Notes under the pieces: model-generated
Databases searched by the model: none
What the model saw: only the letters and a program-made list of their open reading frames with translations
What the model was told of the DNA's origin: nothing
From: Nicotiana tabacum
Taxonomy: Eukaryota > Streptophyta > Magnoliopsida > Solanales > Solanaceae
Reading direction: 5' to 3'
NCBI RefSeq assembly: GCF_000715075.1
Contig: NC_134089.1
Location: forward strand, 110,119,157-110,183,156
DNA length: 64,000 bases
Part shown: positions 34,212 to 45,255 of the stretch, one piece after another
Numbering within the stretch: the stretch's first letter is position 1
Layout of the letters: each line of letters begins with the position of its first letter
Program-made: the position numbers and the translations under genes

Positions 34212-34962
34212 ACTTGTCACAACCTAGAATTCCAATCCTTGGGAGTCGTGATGGCGCCTACTCATAGAAGTTAGGCAAGCCATGAACTTAGAAACCACTA
34301 ACTCATTCGTTTTTATACTTGTTTCGCCATTTAAATTATCAATGATTAAGCATTTAAATGACAGCGGAAAATAATATTTAGCGGAAGTATTAAATAAATA
34401 TGAAACCTAAATATCTAGAAACCAATACATGTCTCTACCCAGAACCTGGTGTCACATCATCCACGGACTATTAAGAATACTACATACATCAGTTTGAAAG
34501 AAAGATAACACTGTCTGTCTCGAATACATGAGATAACAGAATATAAAATAGGATAAAGTAGATGTCGGGCCTGCGGACGCCTGCAAGGCTACCTCGGTGT
34601 CTAGGCGGACTGAAGGCTGGCTCCCGAGCTAATGTTGTTGCTCAAACGCTGCCTCGGTATCTGCACATAAGTGTAGAGTGTAGCATCAGCACAACCGACC
34701 CCATGTGCAGGTAAGTGTCTGGCCTAACCCCGGCGAGGTAGTGACGAGGCTAGGACTAGACTCCTGATAAACCTGTGCAATTATATAATGTATAGCGGAA
34801 AAAGTAAACAGGTAAGAAACAATCAAAGCTAGGGAAGGGGAGCATGCTTCGGGGGTAGCAAATAAAACAGAATATCAAATAATAATAAGGAAACTACAAT
34901 TTAACTTCTAACAGGGATAAAAAGAAATAAGGCAACTTTCACTTTCAGTTTCATCTTGTTGC

Positions 34963-35345
34963 AGACGTGCAACCCGATCCCATTTCTCATATCTTGTGGT
35001 AGGCGTACTATCCGCTCCCATTTCATTATATCTTATGGTATGCGTACCACCCGCTCCCATTTCATTATATCTCGTGGTAGGCGTACCACCCGCTCCCATT
35101 TCATTATATCTCGTGGTAGGCGTATCACCCGCTCCCATTTTATTATATCTCGTGGTAAGCGTACCACCCGCTCCCATTTCGTTATATCTCGTGGTAGGCG
35201 TGCCACCCGCTCCCATTTCATCGATCTTGTGGTAGGCGTACCACCCGCTCCCATTTCATCATATCTTGTGGTAGGCGTACCATCCTCTCCCATTTCATTA
35301 TATCTTGTAGTAGGCGTACCACCCGCTCCCATTTACAAGTCATCA
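34963..35345 (-). repeat. 39-bp minisatellite in the 5' LTR, about 10 units
   Basis: Same unit as 26665-26970 with two more copies. LTRs are identical at insertion, so the copy-number difference arose afterwards. Confidence 0.9.
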
Positions 35346-36284
35346 TAAAATTTCAAGAAATCCCGGCAAGGGAACAAAAATAATATAATAACTTCCCGGC
35401 AAGGGAACAACAATATCGAAACAGTCATCCCGGCAAGGGAGAATCAGCTATAACCAAATCCTAACTCATTTTGTACTCAGCTCAATTAATGACAATACTA
35501 AATCATAACTAAGATCTACGAGGATAAAATCAATCTTTACTCAATATAGGAGATCATTAATTAAAGCATCCAAAGTTCCATCTAAGAGCACAACAACGTT
35601 CAAATCTAAGACTCACGGTCATGCTCGACAACAACGTATAAATACTCGTCACCATCCCTAACATCGCACTCAACAAGAAGCAAGCAGCAAATATGACTCA
35701 ACTCCTGATCCCTCAAGCTGAGGTTAGACCGAACACTTACCTCGAACTTTCACGGCCAACTCAAGCCTCGAACACCGCTTTTCCTCTCAAATTCAGCTCC
35801 AACCCAGTCGAATTTATACATAATTGACTCAATATCATCAATAAGTGCTAAACAATCCAATTCCAATATTCAATTATAACTTTCTAATGATTCTTCCCAA
35901 AATCCCAAAAATCGACCCAGGACCTGCTTGGTCAAAACACGAGGTTTGGACCAAAACCCGATCACTCATTCGTCCACGAGCCCGAATATATAATTTGTTT
36001 TTAAATCCGACCCCAAAACGAGGTCTAAATCACAAATAATCAAAAATCCCTAACTCTACCCAAATCCCTAATTTCTACCCTTAATTAAATGTTTTATTCC
36101 TAAAAATCTAGTGGATGTTGATAGAAAATGAAGAAAACAAGTGAAAGATTGCTTACCCAAGAGATTATGGTGAAGAGAAGCTTCAAAAATCGCCTAAGAG
36201 CTTTGAAGAAGAAGAGGTTTGTGAAATTTTTATAAAATCCTGAAAGTGTTCTGTTTTTGGCCTTTTTAAAATCACTGGGCGAAA

Positions 36285-36600
36285 ATGCCCTTCGCGTTCG
36301 CGACTGACCCTTCGCGTTCGCGATGGTTAGGCTGGGTGAGCCTTCACGTTCGCGTACACGGGCTCATGTTCGCGGAGAGTAATCTCCTCGAGCCTTCGCG
36401 TTCGCGTAAGACAACTACCCCACCCCCTGCCCAGGCCCATTTGGCTTTTGCGTGGCCAAGACCGCATTCGCGAAAGGTTATCCCCCCCCCCCCAAGCCTC
36501 GCATTCCGACCTGAGCTACGCGTTCGCGTAGAAGGAAATTCCTTCAGCAACAATTAACCCATCGCGTTCGCGTGGGTAGTCCCGCGAACGCGAAGAAGGA
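36285..36600 (-). repeat. TTCGCGTTCGCG cluster in the 5' LTR
   Basis: Counterpart of 27908-28250. Several motif copies near 36445-36520 are eroded or deleted, and a C run (36483-36492) has expanded. Confidence 0.85.
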
Positions 36601-37281
36601 AGTACCAGAAACCCAACAGCTGAGAAACCTGCAACATTTTCTAAGTCCGAAACCCTCCGAAACACATCCGAATCACACCCAAACCCTCAGGACTCCTAAC
36701 CAAACACACGTACTAACTCAACAACTTCATACGAACTTATCTGTGCAATCAAATCGCCAAAATAACCTCAAAAACAATGAATCAAACCTCAAAATCAAAG
36801 GATTTTTCTCAAATTTCATAAAACATCAACTTTAGCAATTTAGGTCCGAATCACGTCAAACGGACTCCGTTTTCAACCAAATTTTACAGAAATGACTTAA
36901 ACTATATATAAGACCTGTACCGGGTGCCGGAACCAAAATACGGGCCCGATACCATCGCTTTCTAATCTAATTTCATTTCAAAATTCCTTAAACATTTTCA
37001 GAAAATAATTTTACATAAAAATTCATTTCTCGGGTTTGGGACCTCGGAATTCTATTCCGGGCATACGCCCAAGTCCCATATTTTATCCAAAATGTTGACT
37101 GAAGTCAAATTTATTCATTTTAAACTTAAATTTTATCATTGTTCACAGAATTTCATATTTAAGCTTTCCGGCTACACGCCCGGACTGCGCACGCAAATCG
37201 AGGCGACTCTAAATGAGGTTTTCAAGGCCTCGGAAGCATATAATGCAATTAAAACAGGTGATGGCCCTTTGGGTCGTCACA

Positions 37282-37286
37282 TAATT
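37282..37286. other. Target-site duplication TAATT, right
   Basis: Matches 25916-25920. Confidence 0.85.
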
Positions 37287-37624
37287 GCGTCAAAAATTTA
37301 TCAATGAATTAGTTTTGTTTATATATTATATTCTTTCTTTTAATTTAGGAAACATGTTATTGAATCGCATATACATTTGAGTAAAAATTTAAAATATCTA
37401 TGCAATTGCAAGTTTATTACTTTCAATATGCATTTCGTATAATTTGACACATATCTACATGCTATTATATTAATTATAATAATAATTATAATTATTATTG
37501 TTATAAAAAGAAAAATATTCAAGGCGAAATATTAATTATTGATTGAATATTTACGTGCAATTATTAAATAGACAAAATATTTACGTGCAATTATTAACGT
37601 GCAACGCACGTTCATAGAGACTAG
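37287..37624 (+). mobile_element. 3' end of a Helitron
   Basis: A perfect 7-bp stem hairpin, AACGTGC-AAC-GCACGTT (37596-37612), lies just before a CTAG|T terminus (37621-37624), the hallmark of Helitron 3' ends. It is preceded by two copies of ATATTTACGTGCAATTATTA. The 5' part was separated by the gypsy insertion or lies elsewhere. Confidence 0.65.
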
Positions 37625-38824
37625 TATATATTAAAAGCATGAAAGGTCCTTATAGAAATGTCGTTCGCCTTTTTTACCCTTTAAAAATAGAGTTCACAGT
37701 GAATAAAATAGTCATTTTGTTAATATTCTAATATTTAGGATTTTGAATTCAACTAAAATTTTATTTATTATAGTAAAAAATCTCAATATTTAGGACATTC
37801 AAATCAACTAAGATTATCCTTTATAATTCAAAATCCTAATATTTAGGGTCAAATATAAGAACTAATTTTGATAGGAATTCAAATTTCAAGGTTTTAATAA
37901 ATCTCACCCCTAAGCGTTAGATTTGCATTCAAAGGCATTAAAGTCAAAAATGAAGAACTGCTACTACTTGTTAATTTGAACAAAAGAACTATTAATATTA
38001 GTTCTTCCATTTATTTTTTTTGGTCCAGTACTATTAATTATTCTAAAAGTAAAGTTAGATTAGGAATTAGAGTTAAAATAAACTAATATACAACTAGTAA
38101 TTGTTCTTAAAGATGAAGATGATACATAAAATAAAGTGAATGTTCAATGAAGAGAGAATATATTAAAGACATAATAACGGTAAATAGTAAAAAACTCCAT
38201 TCTAATTTATTTGAAATGGATGGAATATTTATTAGTAATCAATAGCCTTTAAATAGATAGAAAGATGATGAATTATTAGTGTTATGAAATATTTAATTTA
38301 ACAACAAAAACGTAACTCCAACCAAATAAATAAGTTGTCTCATCGATTGGTAAAGGTTACAATTACATATTATTAGTACAGAAATTGCACTAATCAATAA
38401 ATTCACGAAGTTTACTAGCAAATTTAATTATGTTCTGGTTGATGGAATAGTATTTTTTAAAAGTTGAAGACAGTAAATTTTAATAGTAATTGACATTAGA
38501 AAAACATTAAAAAAATTTAACTCATAAAATTAAAACTCTGTATCAAAATTATTCAAAGTCGCAAGTCGGCAATTATACTTTTCTAAATATAAAAGGACTA
38601 ATAACAAATAACATTAGATATTTGTTTAAAATTAATTACTATGTATATATTGTCTTTTTTCCACAACTATAAATATACATGAATCTATCTATCTTCTTTC
38701 AATAAGAAAAATGCGCCATGTAAATTAAAATAGAGGAAATAATATTTATATAAATTTTTAAAAATTTAACACTCAATGTTATATATATATATATACACGC
38801 GCAAAGCGCGTACCCTAAAGTTAG
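37625..38824 (+). mobile_element. Non-autonomous Helitron 1
   Basis: It begins directly at the preceding CTAG with TATATATTAAAAGCATGAAAG (a degenerate form of TCTATACTATATTAAAAGC), followed by the shared TGTCGTTCGCC and TTTTTACCCTTTAAAAATA block. It ends with the perfect hairpin ACGCGC-AAA-GCGCGT (38795-38809) and CTAAAGTTAG. No Rep/helicase is present. The interior (about 1.2 kb) is AT-rich and shows no gene. Confidence 0.75.
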
Positions 38825-39115
38825 TATGTATATTATATGTATATAATACATATACATGCAAAAATATATACTTTGTTGGCTATTATTTTTAAAAGTGGCT
38901 AAAATTATACGCTTCTCAATCTTTTACCTCTTCGTGAATTTTCAGTTGTTCATATTTCGAAGTTCAAACTCTATTTAGCATTTGTCATCAATGAGATTTG
39001 ATATATTTGAAATAATATTTATGAATTTTTCTTTTTCCTTTTCTACGTAATCTTCTTACCAGGTGTTTAATATTCTAGAAAACTTTGGTTTTAAAAAACT
39101 TATGTTCAATAAAAC
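38825..39115. other. Unassigned spacer
   Basis: AT-rich; nothing recognised. Confidence 0.4.
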
Positions 39116-40352
39116 TGATAAAGGATGAAAAGTGCATGTTTTGAGTGTGTTATTTATTGCGTGAGTTGCGGGAGTTCACGCCGCTTTTGAAGTGAAAATA
39201 TGCTAATTTACGCATTTCTTATGTGTAGGAACAAACTTATGCAGAAAAGGATCAAATAGGAGAAAAATTGGTGAAAAAAGAGCTAAAGAGAAAAGTCCCG
39301 GACAACAAAGCGAGGTTCACTTCGCCAGACTGGGATCGGAGCAGAAGAAACCGGAAAAGTCGCGGATAGCGAAGCGAGGTTCGCTTCGCCAGACCGGAAC
39401 TGGAGCAGAAGAAACCATCTTCTCCAATTCGAAATAGAAGAAGGAAAATTCACCCCAAACAAACCCTAATCGCTATAGATACATACTAAAGTGCTTTTGA
39501 GGGGGAGACACTACTTTGGAGAAAGAGAAGACTTTGGGGAGGCAAGAACACGCTTGGAGCAAGGAGAGGGATTCAACTTCACATTTTTTCTTTTTTCTTC
39601 CTATTTTTCCAGTGTTATGAATTCTAGTGTTGTATTTTTACATACTAGCATGAATAACTAATTTCTTATCTAGGGTTTTGATGGAACCTTTTGGAGGATG
39701 ATTTCTTGTTACGTTTTTATATAATCGAGTCTTTGAATTTTTTTACTTGTTTAACTACGTGCTTATTTCAGTTGATTGAAGAGCTCTCAATTGGTTGTGC
39801 CTATTTATTGCTTGAAAAAGGGTACATATTTAGGTAGTTATTGAACAACATTATTCCTAACGTTTGTGAGGAATTAATACCGAGGGTTTAAAGGTGGGAT
39901 TAAAAATAACAAAATTTTGGTGCGATCTCAGTGAGCGGTGAATTAGTGCCAGCTAGCGTAGTTTAGAAGAATATGTCTAGTAAATTATGGTAGGTGCTCG
40001 GAAGAGAATTATGACACCCGAACTACTCACGATCGGTAGAGAATACTTAGGCGAAATTATAGGAGGCATAGCGGGAAGGATTCCGACAATTGAGAAAATC
40101 ATAACTCTCGGCCTCCTTTATATAGTCTCCGATTTTATCCTCGTTAGTTGATAATTTTATTTGTTAGTTAATTAGTTAAAAATAAATATTATAATCTTAT
40201 AATTAAAAAATTGTTTGAGCTTGTGTTTCTTACCGATATTGAATAACTGTAGCTAAGCCTTAGTTCTATGTGAGATTCGACTCCAGACTCTTAGACCGAA
40301 TTATATTTGCAGCGTCCGCTTATCCTTTTTAGGACTAGAGTTGGGCGTGATA
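39116..40352 (+). repeat. Probable solo LTR, Athila-like
   Basis: Starts TGATAAAGGATGAAAAGTGC and ends GGACTAGAGTTGGGCGTGAT, a beginning and end I associate with a solanaceous gypsy (Athila-like) LTR. No internal domains lie beside it. Two copies of a GCGAGGTTCxCTTCGCCAGAC block occur at about 39311 and 39378. TSD not clear (AAAAC left, A-rich right). No gene is seen inside. Confidence 0.55.
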
Positions 40353-40443
40353 AAAAAAACATTTCTTTCCAAGTGACTGGAAAATTTTGTAGCTTTTTGA
40401 TCTGTCAATCTGTCATATAGTTTAGAATTAAGAGATGAAAAAT

Positions 40444-41240
40444 GTAGGGAATCTTACAAATATCCCGAATAAGTCCCGGCTTTTCAACCTCTAGCTATTT
40501 ATCATACACTTACCAAAACTAGCTAAGCACACATAAAAATTAAAAATCCAAATAATTAAGGCTCTTTTTCTCCAAGAATCACACGTAAAGATCTCCTTTC
40601 ATATTTTTAAGTGTGATCAGCAATATTAGATGCAAGATGGGAAGGAAATTCCATGGATGAGGTAGCAATAAGGTGATGAAATACCAAAAAAAAAAGGGGA
40701 CCTTTTTCAATGGGTATAGTTCAAATTCATTGAAAACATATAAATGATTCAATATACAAAATTTGAGGAAGATTAGAGGTGATTTGGACTGATTTGATAT
40801 TAAAATTTGTAGTTAAAATCGAGTTCAAATTTTTTTTCTACGACACATGTATCAAACATATATCACGCATGTATCTTACACACATGTATATCCATGTATA
40901 TATGGATATACATGTGATACATATTTGATACAAATATGATACATATGTTATACACAAATGATACACAGTGTGATATACATTTTTTTTTCATATTCATTTT
41001 CTACTTCGAATTTTTAATTCAAACCACCTCAAGACTCCGCCAAATCATCTCAAAAGTGAGATTCAAGCTCCTTAAGATGTACCCAATCAATTCTAATAAC
41101 ACCCACTCAAAAGAAAGTAAAACTTTAACCCCTTTTTTGGCTACAAATAGCTATTTGGTTAATATTAATAATATTTTATGAATTAACCAATTTTTGTAAT
41201 GAACTACTTATAAATAGACGTAGGTGGTAATTTCCCTAAA
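40444..41240 (+). repeat. Interspersed repeat, inverted copy of 1-545
   Basis: Bounded by GTAGGGAA at the left and TTCCCTAA at the right, suggesting short TIRs. Contains the ATGTATC/GATACATATG words at 40850-40975, inverted relative to the window start. The open frame at 40936-41181 is unsupported. Confidence 0.6.
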
Positions 41241-41442
41241 AAGTACTACTATGAAGATTAAGTATGATAACTAAAAGGAATGCAACTTTTCTTAGTAAAT
41301 TAACGTTAATTTGTACTCTTACCATTGCCTACTGGGCTTGACGGTTTATAGTGCGTGAAATTACTACTCCATTATAGCCTGTTAAATAATGAGAACTCGA
41401 AATTTTTGTTGATGATTGAGCAAATTATCTATATCTATACTT

Positions 41443-42326
41443 AGGGGTGTCAATGGTTCGGTTCGATCGATTATTTTATAAAATTTGTACCATACCAATT
41501 TTTCGGTTATTCTATTATGTATAACAAAATTAGACTTTTCAAAATCATACCAATCATGTCGGTTTCACTTCGGTATCGGTATGGTTCGGTTAATTTTCGG
41601 CATTTTTTAAAATGTCATGTAAAATTCACCAGTAGAAGTAGAATGCAATAACATACGTTCTTTTATAGGACCTAACAAAACTCTCTAGACATTTTTACTG
41701 TTTAAAGGGTGATGAATTTAAAAACATGAAAGATGGCTAGAGTATCGATCTATCAACTATTCGACAACAACACAAAAGAACCCAAGTAAAAGCAAAGAAA
41801 ATATAAATCACACAAGTAGAAAGATATTAACCAAGCTGAGACTCAAGAATAAAGTCTATATTAAATATTCAAAAAGATAAATCTAAATTATATGAAAGGA
41901 AACATATTCAATACATTGTAGTTTGCTATTCATAATCGCTAGAACATTGTGTCTTGCTAATAAAGATACTTGAAATAACTTAGTTTAAGTATAAGTAGTA
42001 TAATAGGTTTTAGGAATTGATATTTTTGAGTTTAATTACTAGATGACTTATAACAGTTTTTATAATTGCAAGGCCCAATGAAAAATTTAATGCTTTATTA
42101 GTTTTAAACTTATTATATACATATATTTTTCACATGTAAAATTTATTCGGTACGGTTCGGTATATTTTCGATTTATTTTTATAAAATAAAAAACATACTC
42201 TAATTATCGGTACAGTTATAGATTTATATAAAAACCTACGGTTTCTTTAAAAAAACCTAAAAATCGGTTCGGTAAAGTACGGTTCGGTCGGTTTAGTCAG
42301 TTTTTAAATATCCATTGACATCCCTA
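41443..42326. mobile_element. hAT-like element, 884 bp, TSD TCTATACT
   Basis: Ends TAGGGGTGTCAATGG and CCATTGACATCCCTA are inverted repeats of hAT type. An exact 8-bp duplication TCTATACT flanks it (41435-41442, 42327-42334). Subterminal CGGTTCGGT/ACCGxAC words recur at both ends. It is non-coding, so non-autonomous. Confidence 0.9.
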
Positions 42327-42662
42327 TCTATACTATATTAAAAGCACGAAGGTGCTTAGCGAAATATTGTTCGCCCTTTTTACCCTTTAAAAATAAATTT
42401 AGGCGAAATGGCCTCCTGGACACTTACTTATACCGGATATTAAAGCCGATATAAAAACTTTTGACTTTCCCATTTTAGCACCTCAACTCAACCAGTTGAT
42501 TATAAATAAACCCCTTCTTCAGAGCGTGTAGCTCAGTTGCCTGACAAAAAGACCACGTCAAATACTAAAGTCATTTATTATTTTACACGTGTCATTATGG
42601 GTCTTTTTTTTTATAATTAATTTATTAAAATTTCCTTCTTATTTTATTTATTTCATTATTCC

Positions 42663-42761
42663 TTCTACACCTTTTAGAAGGAGCTTTGCTTGTTTACAGA
42701 GACGCTGCGGGAGCTTCGCTAATTTGAAATTGCTTTTCTTCTACACCTTTTGGTTACGAGG
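42663..42761 (+). repeat. Scrambled partial duplication beside the Rab fragment
   Basis: TTCTACACCTTTT occurs at 42664 and again at 42739. Between them are out-of-order scraps of the gene: GGAGCTTTGCTTGTTTAC and then ACAGAGACGCTGCGGGAGCT. Both scraps recur in the main fragment (42764-42800). Confidence 0.7.
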
Positions 42762-43176
42762 GCATATTACAGAGATGCCGCAGGAGCTTTGCTTGTTTAC
42801 AATGTGACTAAAAGGCACACTTTCGAGCGGTTGTCGAGTTGGCTTGAAGATATACTGCAACAACGCGACACGACAGTAATAGTGGTGGGGAATAAGTGAG
42901 TGTGACGCCAGAGAAAATATTAGGACTGTTAGTGCAGAGGAAGGCGAGGAATCCGCGAAGAGTAATGGATGTTTGTTTATTAAAGCTTCTACTAAAACGG
43001 CGGTGAATGTGGCGGCGGCATTTGATAAGACGGCGGAGAAAATATGTGAGAAGATGGGATACGGGGATGTTGGGGATGTTGAGGAGGTGGATGAAGCTCT
43101 GGGAATTAATACTTGGAATTGGAAAGGGTTTAGGATTGGAAAGAATACAGGGGTGAAGGGAATTTTGCGGGGATGA
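42762..43176 (+). pseudogene. Rab-family small GTPase fragment
   Basis: The first frame (42762-42896) encodes AYYRDAAGALLVYNVTKRHT, then FERLSSWLEDILQQ and VIVVGNK. This is the Rab stretch after the G3 switch, running into G4. The G4 box (NKCD) is split by a 4-bp insertion: AAG is followed by a TGA stop at 42897 and the Asp codon appears at 42904, shifted by four bases. The frame then continues (RTVSAEEGEESAK, NGCLFIKASTKTAVNVAAAF) through the G5 region (normally E-A/C-S-A-K, here K-A-S-T-K) to 43176. The N-terminus, P-loop and C-terminal prenylation cysteines are absent, and the tail is Gly/Trp-rich. By eye closest to the Rab2/RABB type in the first half. A captured, dead gene piece. Confidence 0.85.
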
Positions 43177-44093
43177 GGGAAGTGGGTCTGATTTATTTTC
43201 TTTCTTTTTAATTTTTTTTTCCTGGTTTTAGATTTTTTAAATCAAAACTATTGCAGTTACGCGCGTAATTTTCGTGACTTGCACACACTTTGTCCACATC
43301 ATCTTTGTCACTGCCACATATGCATGGTCAACGGTCAAATAGGTTTATTAATTACCAGATACATGAGTTTGAGTGTTCAAAGGGGAAAAATGTAAGTTTG
43401 TAAATCGGCTTTAAAATTGGGTACAAGTATAAGTAGCCAGGAAACCGTTTCACCATAAATTTAACTTTGAACAAAATTGTAATTTAAGTTTTTTTTCCTA
43501 ATATGTAGTACTTCAAAATCGATTAAAATTTTACTTTATTAATCATTCCTTATTTGAACCAAGTAAAAAAGTCCTAAATATTAGCATATCAATATAATTT
43601 ATTTCCTTGTAGGTGACTTCAATTTCTGAACACGAAACGTAGTTATCTTGCATGTCCCAAGTTTTTTGTCCATTTCTTTTCTTATTTTATTATCAATTTA
43701 GACAAAATAAATTAAATTATTAATACATCTATCCGTTAAAACTTAATACAACTATAAACCGATAAATATATAAAATTTACCACATACTAATTATTCATTC
43801 ATTGATTTTTTCCATTCTATGAAGTTAAATTTGTGTCTCCTATTCCTAATCATGCAAAAATATATAGTTATATTTGGAATTAACAAAAGTACATTTGTTG
43901 AGTTACATATTTCTTCTTTTTATATTAGCTCAAAAACTTTTATATGTTGGAAAAAAAATACGCAACACCTTTTTATAGCATTTTTCTTAATGTATTGGTG
44001 GTTGTGATATGGCTATGTACTAACAATATAAGTATTTTTTTTAAAAATATGTGAGTTTAACTTGTGATAGCAAGTTAAAAATAATTTGTAATA

Positions 44094-45255
44094 GGCGTAA
44101 TGACTTTCTGACCACTTAAACTTGTAGAGCTTTCGAAAGCCGATATGAACTTTTGAATTTTCCCATTTGAACACTCAAACTTGAAAAAATGAGTACTAAT
44201 AAATACTTTTGACCGTTGACCATGCCTATGTGGAAGCACTTCAGCTGACATGGCTAAACTGTGTGCAAATCACGCTGTCAAGGCGCGTGAATAATATTGT
44301 TTTTACTTAAAAAATTAAAATTAGAATAAAATATAAATAAAAATAAAAAATGAAAAAGAAAAAAAAAGACTTTTCCACTTCTTTCGTCTTTCCAGCAAAA
44401 CTCCCACCAAATTTTTTCATTTCTCATCCTAATTTCTCTTCCCCTCCTCTTTCTCTGTTTTTTTTCCTTCATCTTCCCCTCCAAAGACCAATTTGCTAAC
44501 ACAAAAGGCTCTTCAATTCGTGACAAGAAGAAAATTTCATCACATTAGAGCTTGGAATCAGGCAAATTTCAGAAACAATCTCCATTCTATAACAAATTAT
44601 TTTTAAGGATAAGAAAAAGAAAATAGTGAGCAAATCCAGCTGAGTAGCAACTTAAAAAATTAGCTAAGAATTAAGATGCATAAAAAAGGCAAGACCGAAA
44701 CAGAAAATCAGAAGCTGCTCAAACTCAATTTCCCACATCAGAAACCCTAAAAACAGTCAAAATCCACTAAATCCACTATTGATTTTTCTCTTAGGTGTAT
44801 TAAATCGATATCTTCTTCATCATCAAAATAGTTGTTTTCTTGTTTGAGTTTTTGGTAGGGAATTTGCTTGACAATGGTGGATGCCATGTTTTGTAAAATA
44901 ATGCAGAGAGACATACAAGACAAAGATGATATGAACAGAATAGGAGGGTGAAGGAAAAAGAAGGGGGCGGTTGGGTATTTCAGGCTTTTTTTCTTCTTTT
45001 TTTCCCTTTTTATATTTGTAACTTTTTTTTTTGATTTTGTATTAAAAAATGGGACCCACAAATAACACATGGCAAGTAATAAATAGCTTAGCATGATGTA
45101 TTGTACATGTCAGTACAACTGGTATACACGCTCTGGTGGATGTGTTTATTAGTACTCATTTTTTCAAGTTTGAGTGTTCAAATGGGAAAATTCAAAGTTC
45201 ATGTATCGGCTTTCAAAAGTCTTACAAGTTTAAGTGGCCAGGAAGTCATTACGCC
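44094..45255. mobile_element. Mutator-like element, 1162 bp, 9-bp TSD
   Basis: The left end GGCGTAATGACTTTCTGACC is inverted at the right end with one change per 10-20 bp over about 110 bp, including the shared AAAAAATGAGTACTAATAAA block. Flanks TTTGTAATA (44085-44093) and TTTATAATA (45256-45264) differ at one base. Same TIR family as 42402-43454. The interior carries a possible gene piece (44747-44881). Confidence 0.88.
44747..44881 (-). pseudogene. Possible captured gene fragment, unidentified
   Basis: The minus strand encodes MASTIVKQIPYQKLKQE, then an acidic FDDEEDIDLIHLRE stretch and a stop. The composition looks like real protein, unlike the surrounding AT-rich sequence. I do not recognise the family. 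The upstream frame to 45094 is lysine- and phenylalanine-rich and probably 5' flank. 44526-44278 could be another piece but is low-complexity. Confidence 0.35.

Larger units (their letters stand above)
25921..37281 (-). mobile_element. Complete Ty3/gypsy chromovirus (Del/Tekay-like), inactivated
   Basis: Two about 3.05-kb LTRs in direct orientation (25921-28967 and 34215-37281) flank PBS, gag, pol and PPT in the correct order on the minus strand. The same 5 bp, TAATT, lies on both sides (25916-25920 and 37282-37286), so the insertion is intact. The order protease, reverse transcriptase, RNase H, integrase and C-terminal chromodomain defines a Ty3/gypsy chromovirus. Several stops and frame changes make it non-autonomous. 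Confidence 0.93.
34215..37281 (-). repeat. 5' LTR of the gypsy element
   Basis: Plus-strand ends TGTCACAACC and GGTCGTCACA, giving proper TG...CA termini. It aligns with 25921-28967. It carries about 10 minisatellite units (34963-35345) against about 8 in the partner, and two instead of three tandem TTCGCGTTCGCG units. There are small deletions near 36445-36520 and around 37085. Confidence 0.92.
42402..43454. mobile_element. Pack-MULE with captured Rab fragment, 9-bp TSD
   Basis: The left end GGCGAAATGGCCTCCTGG and right end CCAGGAAACCGTTTCACC are inverted, and similarity extends about 95 bp inward (AAAGCCGAT, CTTTxCCCxTTT). A perfect 9-bp duplication ATAAATTTA flanks it (42393-42401, 43455-43463), the Mutator signature. 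The interior holds a GC-richer, gene-derived segment (about 42663-43190). It belongs to the same family as 44094-45255. Confidence 0.9.

Noticed and set aside
42515..42560. Stretch GCGTGTAGCTCAGTTGCCTG resembling a tRNA gene
   Set aside because: It resembles the D-arm/A-box start, but no matching acceptor stem, anticodon arm or T-arm follows.
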